Shown here in pieces: positions 23,532 to 31,567 of a DNA stretch of 31,585 bases. This stretch comes from JAPOPJ01 sp964538885 (lineage in GTDB: Archaea; Thermoproteota; Nitrososphaeria; Nitrososphaerales; Nitrosopumilaceae). The first letter of the stretch is position 1, and each line of letters begins with the position of its first letter. The stretch lies in the NCBI GenBank assembly GCA_964538885.1, contig CAZIHR010000027.1:1-31585 (forward strand), in the 5' to 3' direction. The notes beneath the pieces were generated by a model that saw only the letters and a list, made by a program, of their open reading frames with translations, had not been told where the DNA came from and searched no databases. Both the position numbers and the translations under genes were made by a program.

Positions 23532-23810
23532 TCAAATGGATGGTTTCTTTTCCATTTTTTTTGTGTCGCCTCTTTTACGTCTTGCTCCAAAACTGATCAA
23601 AATCAGTAAAAAACCGACTCCAACAAGTATACCTGCAAGTGTGTTCATATCTCTATTTTCTTGCTGTTTTAACATGAGTTCTGCCTTTTCATCATTAGTC
23701 ATACCAGATTGACCCAATGGAATGGCAGCATTTAGCATAAGTGAGATGGCGATCCCCACAGAAAGCATCGCAAGTCCTCCACCTAGGATCTTTTTGTTCA
23801 CCAGAATCAT
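23532..23810 (-). CDS. Small two-helix membrane protein downstream of mqnD
   Basis: A 92-residue protein from the ATG at 23810. The open frame continues upstream, but that part would overlap mqnD and is unlike a membrane-protein leader. Helix 1 is at about residues 8-29 (GGGLAMLSVGIAISLMLNAA) and helix 2 at about 57-74 (AGILVGVGFLLILISFGA). A loop with charged residues (MTNDEKAELMLKQQENRD) separates them, and the tail is basic (RRKRGDTKKMEKKP). No family is recognised. It follows mqnD by 79 bases on the same strand and may be co-transcribed. Confidence 0.65.
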   Translation of the reverse strand: MILVNKKILGGGLAMLSVGIAISLMLNAAIPLGQSGMTNDEKAELMLKQQENRDMNTLAGILVGVGFLLILISFGARRKRGDTKKMEKKPSI

Positions 23811-23889
23811 AACATCTTTTGGGTTTTTGTTGTATATTAGGTATTTTTTTAGCCATATATCCAAATTCACGCGTGGCAGACAGCGTGTA

Positions 23890-24717
23890 TCACTTACTTG
23901 CAATGGTGGGAATAAACTCATCTATTAGGCCCTTCTCACTTGCCATCTTGAACAATTTGTTGATTGATTCTTCACCATTACTTCCCATGTTTATGGTTAC
24001 ATCATTTACATACATTTTTACAAATTTCTTGATAAGATCCCGCGATTTACCTCTACCATACTGCATAGCATAATCTACTGCATCTTCCACATTTTTTAAT
24101 CCATATTCAATTGATGACTGGAGCAACTTATCAAATCGGGAAATAACTTCGGCCCCAAGCTCTGTCTTCATAACATTGACGCCTAATGGGACTGGTAGTC
24201 TACCTGTGGTCTTGTCCCACCACTCTCCCACGTCTAAAACTTTTATGTTGCCTTCCTGCTCATATGTGAGCTGCGTCTCATGTATTACCAATCCTGCATC
24301 TACTTTGCCATTTCTCACGGCTTCTGGAATGTCACTAAAGTTCATTTCCACATAGTTAAACTCACCAATCATTAATTGTAGTAGTAAGAATGCCGAAGTC
24401 ATCTTTCCTGGTATGGCCACCGTGCAATTATTGATTTCATCTATTTCCATATGCCTTTTTGCTGTGACTATGGGTCCATATCCTATACCGAAACTTCCAC
24501 CACTTCTCAAAATAGTATACCCTGGAATATGTGCACATGCATGTACTGATACGGCAGTTACATCAAGTTCTGTACCGACTGCTCTCCTGTTGAGCATCTC
24601 AATATCTTCAACAGTGTGCCTTACTTGAAAATAATCTGATACTATTTTTCCTGTAAGCATTCCAAAAAACATGAATGCATCATCAGAATCTGGCGTATGC
24701 CCCACGGAAATTTCCAC
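23890..24717 (-). CDS. mqnD: 1,4-dihydroxy-6-naphthoate synthase MqnD
   Basis: A 275-residue protein of the MqnA/MqnD family, which has a periplasmic-binding-protein-like fold but acts in the cytoplasm. MqnD converts cyclic dehypoxanthine futalosine to 1,4-dihydroxy-6-naphthoate. Seen: GHTPDSDDAFMFFGM at the N-terminus (6-20), the VEDIEMLNRRA segment, the VDAGLVIHETQLTYE stretch (about 140-154), and GEWWDKTTGRLPVPLG (about 164-179), which is the MqnD signature. The start is GTG at 24717. It pairs functionally with MqnE at 22377. Confidence 0.9.
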   Translation of the reverse strand: MEISVGHTPDSDDAFMFFGMLTGKIVSDYFQVRHTVEDIEMLNRRAVGTELDVTAVSVHACAHIPGYTILRSGGSFGIGYGPIVTAKRHMEIDEINNCTVAIPGKMTSAFLLLQLMIGEFNYVEMNFSDIPEAVRNGKVDAGLVIHETQLTYEQEGNIKVLDVGEWWDKTTGRLPVPLGVNVMKTELGAEVISRFDKLLQSSIEYGLKNVEDAVDYAMQYGRGKSRDLIKKFVKMYVNDVTINMGSNGEESINKLFKMASEKGLIDEFIPTIASK

Positions 24718-24805
24718 TCCTCCACTTTGTTAATTCGTAATAAAAATCAAAACCCTCAAATTTATCTTCGTATGGTTTTTCTATACGGTGATATTCATTT
24801 AGTAC

Positions 24806-25711
24806 GTGAATACACTTGATGCCTACGAGAAGGACATCCATCTACAACCAGAGTTTATGCGTTCATTCCATCAACAGACACCAATATCTGTGAAAAAACA
24901 GTCTCAAATTATTTTTGCGGGAAGTGGGGACTCGCTGGCTGCATCTTTGTTAGCTGAATCTATCTCTGGTGGCCTAGCAAGAGCCGTAGATCCAATGGAT
25001 TTGTACCAAAATAGACATTTACTTGATAAAAAGTCGGCATATTTTATATCCATATCCGGAGATACAATAGCCAACATCAAAGCTGCCAGAATTGCAACAG
25101 ACTCAACTGCAGTTACAGCAAACCCACACTGCCGCCTTGTAAAGTCATGCTCCCGATCAATTGTGATGAGCTTTCCCAGCTCTGGCATATTTACTGCAGG
25201 GAGCATAAGCTTCCTTGCAAGTGCTCTGACGTGTGCCTCCTTGATTGAGCACCTTGATTTAATACGTACGGGGCAGATCTTTTCCCAAGCAAAAGATGCT
25301 GTTAAAGATATACACATCACACCTCGAATATTCATATTGGGAAATTATCACACATATCCTCTTGCAATGTATTGCGCCGCAAAGCTTTACGAAGTATTAG
25401 GTATAGATGCACACTATTCTAGAATTGAACAATTCTCTCATATGGAGCTCTTCTCTGCCAGAAAAAATGATACTGTCATTGTTTTTGATGGCTCGTCATA
25501 CTCTGGCAATATAGTGCAGCACTTACGTTCTGCTGGATTGACAGTCCATATGCCACGTCCACCATCAAAAAGATTGATCTCTCATATCTTGTTCTTTACA
25601 TTTTTTTCACAGTTTCTGGCACTCTCCACGGCCCGCAAATTGGGACTTGATGATTGTCATTTTGTCCTTGCAAAGAAACTTCGCAATGCAAGCAACAATA
25701 TAATTTATTGA
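24806..25711 (+). CDS. SIS (sugar isomerase) domain protein
   Basis: A 301-residue protein with two SIS half-domains. The phosphosugar-binding loops are FAGSGDSLAASLLAE (about 37-51) and SISGDTIANIKAA (about 82-94) in the first half, and ILGNYHTYPLAMYCAAKLYE plus VFDGSSYSGN in the second. The layout resembles the isomerase part of glucosamine-6-phosphate synthase or archaeal phosphoglucose/phosphomannose isomerase. No glutaminase domain is present, so an isomerase role in hexose phosphate metabolism is more likely; the exact substrate is not clear. The start is GTG at 24806. It ends 45 bases before the EF-2 gene. Confidence 0.82.
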   Translation: MNTLDAYEKDIHLQPEFMRSFHQQTPISVKKQSQIIFAGSGDSLAASLLAESISGGLARAVDPMDLYQNRHLLDKKSAYFISISGDTIANIKAARIATDSTAVTANPHCRLVKSCSRSIVMSFPSSGIFTAGSISFLASALTCASLIEHLDLIRTGQIFSQAKDAVKDIHITPRIFILGNYHTYPLAMYCAAKLYEVLGIDAHYSRIEQFSHMELFSARKNDTVIVFDGSSYSGNIVQHLRSAGLTVHMPRPPSKRLISHILFFTFFSQFLALSTARKLGLDDCHFVLAKKLRNASNNIIY

Positions 25712-25756
25712 TCAATTCTCACAAGATTTAATAGATGAATATATGGGTTGCCGAAT

Positions 25757-27949
25757 ATGGTAAAATTCAAATCGACAAACGAAGTTTTGAAGATAATCAA
25801 AAACAAGTCCCAGATCAGGAATTTTGGTGTTATTGCCCATGTAGATCACGGCAAAACAACCATGAGTGACAGCTTGCTTGCTTACTCTGGAATTATAGCT
25901 CCATCTTCTGCCGGCAAAGCACTTGCTATGGACTTTGACAAGGAGGAGCAAGAAAGAGGAATCACGATTTATCAGGCAAATGTAACACTACATTTCAGCC
26001 AAAAAGACAAAGAGTATGTAATTAATATGATTGATACCCCGGGACATGTTGATTTCAGCGGTAGAGTTATTCGTAGTTTAAGAGCAATTGATGGTGCCGT
26101 AGTTGTTTGTGATGCGGTGGAAGGTATCATGACTCAAACTGAGACAGTAACTAGAATGGCACTTGAGGAGAGAGTCAAACCCGTACTCTTCATAAACAAA
26201 GTAGACAGACTAATCAAGGAACTGCGATTGACTCCTGAAAAGATGCAGGAGACTCTGGCTACTGTTGTGTCCAACTTTAATCAGCTTATAGAGACGTATG
26301 CCGAATCTGAATATCGTGAAAAATGGAAGGTGACAATACAAGATGCAAGCGTGACATTTGGCTCTGCCAAGGACCGATGGGCTATCAATGTGGACCTGAT
26401 GAAAGAGAGAGGTATCACGTTCAAGGATGTCATTGATGCCTACAAGAATGAGAAGGTGCAGGATCTAGTGGAAAAGGCACCACTTGCAGATGCTGTACTT
26501 GGAATGGTAGTAAAACATCATCCTCCCCCACATGTTGCTCAGATATATAGAATACCAAAGATATGGAAGGGTGACCTTGATTCTGACATGGGAAAGGCAC
26601 TCTTAGCATGTAGCGATGATGGCCCCACAATCATGATGATTGTAAATATGGTGCTTGATCCTGCAGCTGGACCTGTTGCCATTGGTAGGCTATTCTCTGG
26701 CACTGTAAAAGATGGGCAGACTATCAATATTATAGATGAGAAACGTGAAGGGCGTATTCAATCTGTAAACTTTTTCATGGGGAATCAGAGGGAACAGGTA
26801 GGAGAGCTTGGCTCTGGAAACATTCCTGCATTGTTGGGACTCACCGAAGCACGTGCAGGCAATACAGTATCCACAATCAAAAACATTCACATGTTTGAAG
26901 GAGTCAAGTATGTTTCGGAACCTGTTGTCCAAGTTGCAGTTGAGCCAAAGCATCCTAAAGATCTGCCAAAGCTTGTTGACGTTCTTAAACAGCTGACCAT
27001 CGAGGATCCAAACCTTGTAGTAAAAATAGATGAGGAGAGTGGGGAGACCATTGTGGCCGGCATGGGTGTACTTCATTTAGATGTAGCTACACATAGAATT
27101 CAAGATGCAAAAATTGAGATCATCACTTCTGAACCTCTCATAAATTATAGGGAGACAGTCAAAGGTACATGCGAACCTGTTATGTCTAAATCGCCAAATC
27201 GGCATAATAAGATTTTCATGAAGGTAGAACCGCTGGAATCTGAAATTGCACATATGCTCAGGACCGGCGAGATTAGTGATATGAAAGACAAAAAAGTCGT
27301 GGCAGATTTGCTCAAGGGTGCTGGTTGGGAGACTGACACCATAAAGAGAGTGATGAGATTTGACTCTAGAGGAAATGTTTTGATCAACGGAACTAAAGGT
27401 GTGCAGTTTGTGCAAGAGTCCACTGACTCTATAAATTCTGGATTTGACGAAGTCATGAAAGAAGGACCATTATGCAAGGAGCAGATGAGAGACTGTAAAT
27501 TCATATTTACACATTTTGTTCCGCATGAAGATACTGCTCATAGGGGGCTGTCTCAGTTGGGGCCAGCTTCTAGACGCGCTTGTATGGGTGCACTACTAAT
27601 TGCAGGAACCACAATACTTGAACCCATGCTGGCAATTGAGGTCAGAGTGCCAACAGATCTTGTGGGAAATGTGGCTACCGTACTTTCAGGCAAGCGCGGC
27701 AAAGTTTTAGATATGGTTCAGAAAGGAGCTGCCAGTATTGTAACCGGCGAGATACCAGCAGCCGAAACATTCACATTGTCTGAGGAGATGAGAGGACAAA
27801 CTGCTGGCCGTGCCACATGGAACACATCATTTAAGGAGTGGTCTGAGGTGCCAAAATCCATACATGCCACAGCTATTGCAGATATCAGGAAGAGAAAGGG
27901 ACTTGCACCAGACATACCTCGAGTAGAGGAATTTATAGACAAGGAATAG
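25757..27949 (+). CDS. fusA: Translation elongation factor aEF-2
   Basis: A 730-residue GTPase that drives translocation on the ribosome. Seen: G1 AHVDHGKTT (about 27-35), G3 DTPGHVDF, G4 NKVD, and the standard EF-2 domain order II-V. The diphthamide loop reads HEDTAHRGLSQLGPA with the modifiable His at about residue 595; archaeal EF-2 loops vary after HRG, so this is not abnormal. The ATG at 25757 gives the usual archaeal N-terminus MVKFKST; a TTG three codons earlier is also open. Length and motifs are fully typical. Confidence 0.98.
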   Translation: MVKFKSTNEVLKIIKNKSQIRNFGVIAHVDHGKTTMSDSLLAYSGIIAPSSAGKALAMDFDKEEQERGITIYQANVTLHFSQKDKEYVINMIDTPGHVDFSGRVIRSLRAIDGAVVVCDAVEGIMTQTETVTRMALEERVKPVLFINKVDRLIKELRLTPEKMQETLATVVSNFNQLIETYAESEYREKWKVTIQDASVTFGSAKDRWAINVDLMKERGITFKDVIDAYKNEKVQDLVEKAPLADAVLGMVVKHHPPPHVAQIYRIPKIWKGDLDSDMGKALLACSDDGPTIMMIVNMVLDPAAGPVAIGRLFSGTVKDGQTINIIDEKREGRIQSVNFFMGNQREQVGELGSGNIPALLGLTEARAGNTVSTIKNIHMFEGVKYVSEPVVQVAVEPKHPKDLPKLVDVLKQLTIEDPNLVVKIDEESGETIVAGMGVLHLDVATHRIQDAKIEIITSEPLINYRETVKGTCEPVMSKSPNRHNKIFMKVEPLESEIAHMLRTGEISDMKDKKVVADLLKGAGWETDTIKRVMRFDSRGNVLINGTKGVQFVQESTDSINSGFDEVMKEGPLCKEQMRDCKFIFTHFVPHEDTAHRGLSQLGPASRRACMGALLIAGTTILEPMLAIEVRVPTDLVGNVATVLSGKRGKVLDMVQKGAASIVTGEIPAAETFTLSEEMRGQTAGRATWNTSFKEWSEVPKSIHATAIADIRKRKGLAPDIPRVEEFIDKE

Positions 27950-27986
27950 GATCACTTAGAACACCTTGCGTGGTTGTACATTGATC

Positions 27987-27994
27987 TATTATAC
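27987..27994 (+). promoter_or_regulatory. TATA box of the gene at 28016
   Basis: TATTATAC is centred about 26 bases before the ATG at 28016. It supports that start over an upstream in-frame one. Confidence 0.5.
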
Positions 27995-28015
27995 ATTAAT
28001 TTAGCATCACAGCTC

Positions 28016-28234
28016 ATGACAGTTGTGACTCTTACATCAAAAGAGAAAGCTGTTGCATTAATCACTAATGGCATTGCTGTATATGTGATGTTGCAGGAAC
28101 GGAATGAGCAACCTCCAAACATAACTATGTTCGACTTTGTGATGAGGATCGTGCCAGAGGATCTCAAGTCCAAAATTACCATTGAACTGATAGACGAAGT
28201 CTTTCAGTACGTTTCTACTTCACATGGTTCATAA
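28016..28234 (+). CDS. Small conserved hypothetical protein upstream of purP
   Basis: A 72-residue soluble protein (MTVVTLTSKEKAVALITNGI). It seems mostly helical, with a hydrophobic strand (IAVYVMLQE) and an acidic/amphipathic end (SKITIELIDEVFQYVST). An upstream in-frame start would add 14 residues, but the TATA box position favours 28016. The canonical purP gene begins 17 bases after its stop, so the two are probably in one transcript. I do not recognise the family. Confidence 0.6.
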   Translation: MTVVTLTSKEKAVALITNGIAVYVMLQERNEQPPNITMFDFVMRIVPEDLKSKITIELIDEVFQYVSTSHGS

Positions 28235-28251
28235 GGGAATATGATGCCATC

Positions 28252-29283
28252 TTGAGTGTGACATTTATTGCAACACTTGGATCACACTGCTCACTTCAGG
28301 TGTTAAAAGGTGCCAAAGATGAAGGACTGGGCACGTTACTGGTCTGTGAGAGGAAGAGAGCAAAACTCTACGGACGATTTCCCTTTATTGATAAGATGAT
28401 TATGGTGGACTCTTTCAGAGAAATTCTTGAGCCAAAATGCCAATCTAAATTGGAGCAGAAAGATGCTGTTCTGATTCCACATGGTACACTTGTTGCTCAA
28501 ATGTCTTCTGAGGAGATTGAATCCATCAAGATTCCGGTATTTGGCAACAAGTGGATTTTAAGATGGGAGTCAGACAGAAATATGAAGGAAGAACTTATGC
28601 GGGAGGCGGGCTTACCGATTCCAAAGCCTGTCTTGGATCCCAGTAACATTGACAGATTAGTTATAGTGAAGAGACAGGGAGCTGCTGGTGGCAAAGGCTA
28701 TTTTCTTGCCACATCTGAGGAGGAGTACCATTCCAAGAGGAATAAACTGATCAAAGAGAATATAATTAGCGAAGACGAACAGTTGTATATACAAGAGTAT
28801 TCCTCTGGAGTTCTAGCATACTTGCAGTTCTTTTATTCACCGTTGAGAGCTGAACTAGAGTTTTTTGGTGCCGACCAACGACACGAATCCGATATAGAGG
28901 GCTTGGCCAGAATCCCATCTTCGTCTCAACTAAAGACGGATGACGTACCATCATTTAATGTGATTGGGAACAGCCCTTTAGTTCTACGTGAATCACTACT
29001 TGATAATGCATATTCGATGGGCGATGATTTTGTCAGAGCTGCTCGCCGACTTGTAAGTCCAGGTATGAACGGTCCCTTTTGTATTGAAGGTGTATATGAT
29101 GAGAATGCAAAATTTACTTCTTTTGAGTTCTCGGCACGAATTGTGGCGGGAACAAACATCTACATGGATGGCTCACCATACTACTCGTTGCTGTATGGTG
29201 AAAATATGAGCATGGGAAAACGAATAGCTCGAGAGATCAAGAATGCTGCATCTTTAGGCCAGATGGACAAGATCACGACCTGA
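28252..29283 (+). CDS. purP: FAICAR synthetase PurP (5-formaminoimidazole-4-carboxamide ribotide synthetase)
   Basis: A 343-residue ATP-grasp enzyme that makes FAICAR from AICAR, formate and ATP in archaeal purine synthesis, replacing bacterial PurH formyl transfer. Seen: IATLGSHCSLQVLKGAKDEG (6-25), VLIPHGTL (73-80), FGNKWILRWESDRN (97-110), the glycine-rich ATP loop RQGAAGGKGYF (141-151), and FEFSARIVAGTN with GPFCIEG near the end. All sites altered in the paralogue at 17420 are intact here, so this is the likely working enzyme. The start is TTG at 28252; a GTG lies two codons on. Its end overlaps the convergent PEF-tailed gene by 11 bases. Confidence 0.93.
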   Translation: MSVTFIATLGSHCSLQVLKGAKDEGLGTLLVCERKRAKLYGRFPFIDKMIMVDSFREILEPKCQSKLEQKDAVLIPHGTLVAQMSSEEIESIKIPVFGNKWILRWESDRNMKEELMREAGLPIPKPVLDPSNIDRLVIVKRQGAAGGKGYFLATSEEEYHSKRNKLIKENIISEDEQLYIQEYSSGVLAYLQFFYSPLRAELEFFGADQRHESDIEGLARIPSSSQLKTDDVPSFNVIGNSPLVLRESLLDNAYSMGDDFVRAARRLVSPGMNGPFCIEGVYDENAKFTSFEFSARIVAGTNIYMDGSPYYSLLYGENMSMGKRIAREIKNAASLGQMDKITT

Positions 29284-29758
29284 TTATATTTGGTATCTTT
29301 CTGTATAGTATCACACCTGCAAAAACAAGCATTGCAAGCCACACAAGCATGGTGGGTGGAAACTCTGGTATGACATGGGTCCCTATAATCTCCACTTCTT
29401 CTGAAAATGCTGGCACAAAAAAGCGGAGTGTGGTGATATCTCCATCAGTCTCTGCTTTATAGTGAGACTCGATACCATTTATCAGCACAGCATATGCACC
29501 ATCATCTGTATGTATGAGTTTGTGTTCTAGGGAAATAGTCATTACTGAATCATTTGCGTTTTCTAGTCCTATGAGGAGAGCGTCAAGCTCTTGATCTACT
29601 GCCATAGCAATAATATTGGCATCCACATTATACTGCACGTTAAAGCGATGTTCCTCTACCTGTAGGATATATGACTTTTCACTTGAATGATATGAATCTT
29701 GTTCGGCAAATGTATATCCTAAAGGGAAAAGCAGTACTAATACCAGCAGAGTTTTCAT
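29273..29758 (-). CDS. Secreted protein with PEF C-terminal sorting-like tail
   Basis: A 161-residue protein from the ATG at 29758. The signal peptide MKTLLVLVLLFPLGYTFAEQ has a likely cut after TFA. A beta-rich external part follows (YILQVEEHRFNVQY, TTLRFFVPAF). The end has the order Pro-Glu-Phe, hydrophobic helix, basic end: VIPEFPPTMLVWLAMLVFAG then YRKIPNIIRS. This is the layout of PEFG-CTERM tails processed by archaeosortase-like enzymes in Thaumarchaeota, here with PEFP instead of PEFG. It is probably a surface-anchored protein of unknown role. An upstream in-frame start would place a charged stretch before the signal and is unlikely. Confidence 0.75.
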   Translation of the reverse strand: MKTLLVLVLLFPLGYTFAEQDSYHSSEKSYILQVEEHRFNVQYNVDANIIAMAVDQELDALLIGLENANDSVMTISLEHKLIHTDDGAYAVLINGIESHYKAETDGDITTLRFFVPAFSEEVEIIGTHVIPEFPPTMLVWLAMLVFAGVILYRKIPNIIRS

Positions 29759-29833
29759 GGTTGTAAATATCACTCGTGTTTTAAATCTTAGTTGGACAGA
29801 CAATGCACTGATCTTGACATGTCTATTTTATAT

Positions 29834-30181
29834 TTAGATGATTTTATTGTTTGGATACAAGTTCAGGTGCGGCTCTTGTCCTGTCAACGTGATCTCAACT
29901 TTGCCTATTCTACTTCTATATTCTTTGATTTTTTTACCATCTGATGAAATCCTAAATCTGTCTATCTCCACTAATGCAAGATCTTCTAGGTTGGTGAGGA
30001 TTTTGTATACCGTAGATATGGACAACTTTAATTCCTCGGCAATTTGCATTGCATCCTTTGGACTATCTTTTACGGCAAAAAGTACAGTCCTTATACAAAC
30101 ATTGCTAAGTGCTTCAATTATTTTTTGTGTAACATTGAACTCGCTGAGTTGTATAATATTTGGTTTGGACAATAAGATCAC
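29834..30181 (-). CDS. Winged-helix transcriptional regulator, second of a coupled pair
   Basis: A 115-residue protein. A winged helix-turn-helix fills about residues 18-80 (FAVKDSPKDAMQIAEELKLS, then STVYKILTNLEDLALVEI, the recognition helix being TVYKIL). The C-terminal beta region is EYRSRIGKVEITL. The pattern is like archaeal ArsR/TrmB-type regulators. It starts at GTG, whose bases overlap the TGA stop of the upstream gene (GTGA), so translation is probably coupled. It is a paralogue of that gene with a similar plan throughout. The target is unknown. Confidence 0.82.
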   Translation of the reverse strand: MILLSKPNIIQLSEFNVTQKIIEALSNVCIRTVLFAVKDSPKDAMQIAEELKLSISTVYKILTNLEDLALVEIDRFRISSDGKKIKEYRSRIGKVEITLTGQEPHLNLYPNNKII

Positions 30182-30498
30182 TTGTTTGGCATTAAAATCA
30201 GCGTGGGCTCGGGTTTTCGAATTAGAATATCAGCTTTGCTGATGCGACTCCTATATATCTTGAATTTTCTACCTTTGTCTGATAGCATAAGACGTTCAAC
30301 TTTGATCAATGTAAGATTTTCAAGATCAAATAGTTTTTTGTATACTGAGCTAAGAGGAATATTCAATTTGTTGGACAGTTCAGATGCTGTCTTGCCTTGT
30401 CTTATTATGGAAAAAAGTATCGCTCTGGATTCAGAATCTGCTAATGCTTCAATCACTTTTTGTGTGACATCGTACTTTTTTAGTTGTGGAAGTGTCAT
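30178..30498 (-). CDS. Winged-helix transcriptional regulator, first of a coupled pair
   Basis: A 106-residue protein from the ATG at 30498; a TTG at 30510 would add four residues. The helix-turn-helix (GKTASELSNKLNIPLSSVYK) is at about 37-56, followed by the wing (LTLIKVERLMLSD) and the shared C-terminal strand (YRSRISKADILIR). Similarity to the next gene shows a tandem duplication. The two proteins may form a heterodimer. They lie just downstream of cbtBA on the same strand but 82 bases away, so regulation of that transporter is only a possibility. Confidence 0.82.
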   Translation of the reverse strand: MTLPQLKKYDVTQKVIEALADSESRAILFSIIRQGKTASELSNKLNIPLSSVYKKLFDLENLTLIKVERLMLSDKGRKFKIYRSRISKADILIRKPEPTLILMPNK

Positions 30499-30580
30499 AC
30501 GTCGGGGCAACTATACTATAAACATGTAATAAGTTATTTAAATCACATGGTTTTATTCTGATTCTCTATAACAAGAACAT

Positions 30581-31309
30581 CTAGTTGGATGGAATCATTT
30601 TCTGGTGAGGTTTGTATCTGCTCCACAAGGTACCAAGTATCAAACCTGCTGAAATCCAGAACGTTAACACTCCCACCATAGACATAACTCTGAACCCATT
30701 TAACAAGTCACTTGGTGCAGTGTTCTCATCAGGATTGTCAGGCATTGCAACAAACGCCATGCTAATGAATGCTATATATCCGGCAAGTGCCAACAGTTTT
30801 TTTTGATTGTAAAGTCGTTTCGATATTTTGTAAAATCCAACTGCAGCTAGTCCTGACATTGCAACAAATGACAGATAAAGCACAGTGCGTAAAACTATGG
30901 TTTCTGCTTCTCCCACGGTGGGCGGGTTTGCCGGATATTTTAAAAATGGAATTAGATATATTGTCATCCACATAATGCCTGCAAGAATTAAAGTCTTTTT
31001 CACATATTTATCACCTGGAAGTGCATTTCTTGTTAGTATGAAGACAATTCCAAATAAAGACCCAATTGAGATTCCAAGAATCATACTTCCTAGTATTTGA
31101 CCTCCTTTCTGCCATTCTCTATACGCATCGTACTCGGCCCAGAATCTGGGAGTATCTTTTTCAATACCTGATGCAAACAATTCTTGATTTTCAATGTTGA
31201 TTGCTTCATCCAAATATGGTTCCACAATGATCATGTTTGCAGATCCATGCACTAGGCCTGCTAACGCACCTGTGACAAGAATGATCCCTATGATCTGTAC
31301 AGCACTCAT
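30581..31309 (-). CDS. cbtA: Cobalt transporter subunit CbtA (predicted)
   Basis: A 242-residue membrane protein with about six helices. The N-terminus GLVHGSANMIIVEPYLDEAI (about 18-37) and the GTPRFWxEY-like segment DTPRFWAEYDAYREWQ match the CbtA family. CbtA and CbtB are predicted to import cobalt, often next to cobalamin genes, and Thaumarchaeota make cobalamin. The ATG at 31309 lies 12 bases after the cbtB stop, so the two form an operon in the order cbtB-cbtA. Cobalt specificity is from family knowledge, not seen directly. Confidence 0.88.
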   Translation of the reverse strand: MSAVQIIGIILVTGALAGLVHGSANMIIVEPYLDEAINIENQELFASGIEKDTPRFWAEYDAYREWQKGGQILGSMILGISIGSLFGIVFILTRNALPGDKYVKKTLILAGIMWMTIYLIPFLKYPANPPTVGEAETIVLRTVLYLSFVAMSGLAAVGFYKISKRLYNQKKLLALAGYIAFISMAFVAMPDNPDENTAPSDLLNGFRVMSMVGVLTFWISAGLILGTLWSRYKPHQKMIPSN

Positions 31310-31321
31310 AGTTCTGCACCA

Positions 31322-31537
31322 CTAGTGGCAGGGAAATCCTGCTGCATGTCTCACATCGTGTGTAAGCTCGTGAATGAACTGATCGATAAATGCCTGTTCG
31401 CCATAAATTAGGCTAAGCGTATGTCCCTGATCAAAAGCTACAAGAAACAGTCCCACAACAAACACCACTGCCAATACTATAATTCCTAAATTTGGAATGC
31501 CAAACTTGCTTATATTGACTTGCTTTGATTGAGACAT
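31322..31537 (-). CDS. cbtB: Cobalt transporter subunit CbtB (predicted)
   Basis: A 71-residue protein with one membrane helix at about 16-38 (LGIIVLAVVFVVGLFLVAFD). The His-rich end HELTHDVRHAAGFPCH carries four His and one Cys; the family is marked by such a C-terminal metal-binding motif. It is the small partner of CbtA, encoded directly before it. The ATG at 31537 is supported by a TATA box 25 bases upstream; a TTG three codons earlier is less likely. Confidence 0.9.
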   Translation of the reverse strand: MSQSKQVNISKFGIPNLGIIVLAVVFVVGLFLVAFDQGHTLSLIYGEQAFIDQFIHELTHDVRHAAGFPCH

Positions 31538-31557
31538 ATGGCACAAGGTTATCTGAA

Positions 31558-31567
31558 TATATTTAAA
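31558..31567 (-). promoter_or_regulatory. TATA box of the cbtBA operon
   Basis: Minus-strand TTTAAATATA is centred about 25 bases before the cbtB ATG. No riboswitch-like structure fits in the few bases left before the window ends. Confidence 0.55.

Noticed and set aside
25712..25951. Minus-strand frame over the EF-2 start
   Set aside because: A shadow of the EF-2 coding sequence with no independent support.
27530..27560. EF-2 diphthamide loop reads HRGLSQ rather than HRGGGQ
   Set aside because: Archaeal EF-2 loops vary at these positions (some crenarchaeal proteins have HRGPAQ as I recall), and the modifiable His is present. Not a real anomaly.
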